This document shows positions 6,415 to 7,236 of a stretch of 7,236 nt of DNA, in pieces. Location of the stretch: contig KL568597.1 in NCBI GenBank assembly GCA_000715605.1, positions 49,315-56,550 of the forward strand, given 5' to 3'. Numbering within the stretch: the stretch's first letter is position 1; each line of letters opens with the position of its first letter. Under the pieces are notes generated by a model, which ran no database searches, was not told the origin of the DNA, and was given only the letters and a program-made list of their open reading frames with translations. Source of the stretch: Streptomyces speibonae (GTDB taxonomy: Bacteria; Actinomycetota; Actinomycetes; Streptomycetales; Streptomycetaceae). Position numbers and translations under genes: made by a program.

Positions 6415-6690
6415 GTGAAGGGTGACCGTGTGGAGATCGTCGTGGATGCGGGCGACACGACGCGTACGTACGAGATGGTGGCGAGCAGGGCGGGGCGCAG
6501 AGTGGAGACCGCGGTGCGCCGGGGGGTGGTCGAAGTGAGCGAAGTCACCCGGACCGGGGCCGTCGTGCGTACGGCGCGGTTCATGGCGAACCGGGTGCTG
6601 GCGCTGGTGGAGCAGCCGGTGCCGAGGGAGGACGGGTCGGAGAAAGCGGGACAGAGTGGGCGGGCCTTGGGGGATGTCCCTGACACCTAG
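6415..6690 (+). CDS. Small protein of unknown function, divergent from the kinase
   Basis: This 91-residue protein is not recognised as a member of a named family. It has no signal peptide, membrane helix or Cys pair. Residues 1 to about 70 alternate hydrophobic and charged residues, as in short beta strands: RVEIVVDAGD (5-14), TYEMVASRAGRRVETAV and TGAVVRTARFMANRVLALVEQ. They are rich in Arg, Val and Glu. The last 20 or so residues are polar and probably loose. The GTG start has a good ribosome site, and third positions become GC-rich exactly from this codon, which supports coding. Rare codons such as AGA and TTG occur. The divergent layout with the kinase suggests shared control and makes it a candidate partner or substrate, but this is inference only. 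Confidence 0.75.
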   Translation: MKGDRVEIVVDAGDTTRTYEMVASRAGRRVETAVRRGVVEVSEVTRTGAVVRTARFMANRVLALVEQPVPREDGSEKAGQSGRALGDVPDT

Positions 6691-6896
6691 GAGCGCGTCT
6701 CCACCCAGGGGAGTACGGCGCAGGAGGGGGCTCATCCTCCGGGAGGCCCGGAGATCGGTACGAGGGCATGACGCCCGGGGAGTGCCGGGCCCCTAGATTT
6801 GAGGTCAAGCGGCGGGTGCAGCACTCGTCCCCCGAGGTCAGACGCCCGCCGCTGCCAAAGACAGTCAGACAACGGAACGGGTCAGGAGAAGGGGTC
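6691..6896. promoter_or_regulatory. Repeat-rich intergenic/leader region before the small membrane protein
   Basis: This 206-bp gap is dense in short symmetrical elements. GGAGG (6723-6727), CCTCC (6736-6740) and GGAGG (6742-6746) can pair in two exclusive ways. GCCCGG (6773-6778) pairs with CCGGGC (6785-6790). GAGGTCA occurs at 6801-6807 and again at 6834-6840, 33 bp apart. AGCGGCGGG (6808-6816) pairs with CCCGCCGCT (6845-6853), and CTCG/CGAG (6824-6827, 6833-6836) nests inside. TAGATT (6794-6799) is a possible -10 box without a clear -35. No T-run terminator for the upstream gene is seen. It looks like a promoter with an operator and a folded 5' leader. No known riboswitch class was recognised. 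Confidence 0.45.
6884..6888 (+). promoter_or_regulatory. Ribosome binding site of the 59-residue membrane protein
   Basis: AGGAG lies eight bases before the ATG at 6897. It fixes this start against the longer open frame that begins at 6768, whose upstream codons lack the coding third-position bias. Confidence 0.75.
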
Positions 6897-7076
6897 ATGG
6901 CGTACACGGCACCGCGGACGGAGGTCCGCAGGCGGGAGCGCGGCGAAGGCCGGCGTCACCCGCTGGTGGCGACGCTGATGGCACTTCCCCTGGCGGTCCT
7001 GCTCCTGCTCGTCTTCGACGGGTGGGAGACGGTGACCATACAGGCGTCGTCCGTGGGAGAGATGCTGGGGCGCTGA
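6897..7076 (+). CDS. Small single-pass membrane protein, function unknown
   Basis: This 59-residue protein has three parts. Residues 1-21 form a strongly basic N-terminus (RTEVRRRERGEGRRH). One hydrophobic helix spans about 23-40 (LVATLMALPLAVLLLLVF). A 19-residue C-terminal tail (DGWETVTIQASSVGEMLGR) follows. By the positive-inside rule the N-terminus faces the cytoplasm and the tail lies outside. No Cys, lipobox or signal-peptidase site is evident, so it should stay anchored. The ribosome site is good and third positions are mostly G/C, apart from a rare ATA codon. No family is recognised. It is followed by a strong terminator, so it ends its transcription unit. It may be co-transcribed with the 91-residue gene or have its own promoter in the preceding gap. 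Confidence 0.7.
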   Translation: MAYTAPRTEVRRRERGEGRRHPLVATLMALPLAVLLLLVFDGWETVTIQASSVGEMLGR

Positions 7077-7089
7077 TCAGCGACCCCAG

Positions 7090-7110
7090 GCCCGGAAGAG
7101 CGGTCCGGGC
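7090..7110 (+). other. Small hairpin after the membrane-protein gene
   Basis: GCCCGGA (7090-7096) pairs with TCCGGGC (7104-7110) around a 7-base loop, 13 bp after the stop. No T-run follows. It may protect the mRNA 3' end or assist the stronger terminator about 50 bp downstream. Confidence 0.35.
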
Positions 7111-7157
7111 GGGGACATCCACCCATGAAACCCCGTGGGGACGGGGGTGCGGCGGAC

Positions 7158-7206
7158 GGCAAAATGCCGGCGCAGCTGGGGAGCTGCGCCGGCATTGCTT
7201 TTTGCC
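7158..7206. terminator. Strong bidirectional intrinsic terminator
   Basis: A perfect 15-bp stem pairs 7163-7177 with 7182-7196 around a GGGG loop. On the + strand it is followed by GCTTTTTG (7197-7204). On the - strand the stem runs into ATTTTGCC. The flanks GGCAA (7158-7162) and TTGCC (7202-7206) can also pair. This is a textbook Rho-independent terminator, one of few in this window with a T-run. The T-run on both sides suggests that a gene beyond the right edge converges on it. Confidence 0.9.
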
Positions 7207-7236
7207 CGCGGGCCGGTGGCCGTATGCCTGCGGCGC

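Noticed and set aside
6768..6896. Longer N-terminus for the 59-residue membrane protein
   Set aside because: The stretch is full of paired repeats rather than coding-biased codons, and AGGAG points to the ATG at 6897.
7125..7236. Open + frame starting at the ATG near 7125 and running off the right edge
   Set aside because: It would read straight through the strong terminator stem and has no well-placed ribosome site.

Overview
The window is very GC-rich, with strong G/C bias at third codon positions, short intergenic gaps and actinobacterial versions of every recognisable protein. It most likely comes from a Streptomyces chromosome or a close relative. No mobile element, tRNA, rRNA, CRISPR array or clear sign of recent transfer was seen.

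Left part (1-4887, + strand): this is a corrinoid/siroheme segment followed by an RNA methyltransferase. The first gene is cut by the window edge. It encodes a fusion of a long Pro/Ala/Glu-rich, probably disordered N-terminal region, a BluB-type domain that makes 5,6-dimethylbenzimidazole (DMB) from reduced FMN, and a CobT domain that activates DMB to alpha-ribazole phosphate, the lower-ligand precursor of cobalamin. A hairpin and a short leader follow. Next is a two-domain CysG-like protein (precorrin-2 dehydrogenase plus uroporphyrinogen III methyltransferase), which makes precorrin-2, the branch point to siroheme and cobalamin. One base after its stop begins a SpoU/TrmH-type RNA 2'-O-methyltransferase, probably translated from the same mRNA.

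Middle (4888-6414): a Ser/Thr protein kinase on the - strand converges on the methyltransferase. The two stop codons are 18 bp apart and lie in the two arms of one inverted repeat. The kinase has a complete Hanks-type catalytic domain, a long basic Gly/Arg/Ser/Pro linker and one C-terminal membrane helix, with almost nothing outside the membrane. Its start faces a divergent regulatory region.

Right part (6415-7236, + strand): a 91-residue protein of unknown function reads away from the kinase. After a structured, repeat-rich 206-bp gap comes a 59-residue single-pass membrane protein. The segment ends at a strong terminator with T-runs on both strands. The two small genes are unassigned; only their position beside the kinase hints at a link.

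The BluB-CobT protein and CysG act in the same pathway, one on the lower ligand and one on the ring. The methyltransferase and the kinase have no visible functional link to it.
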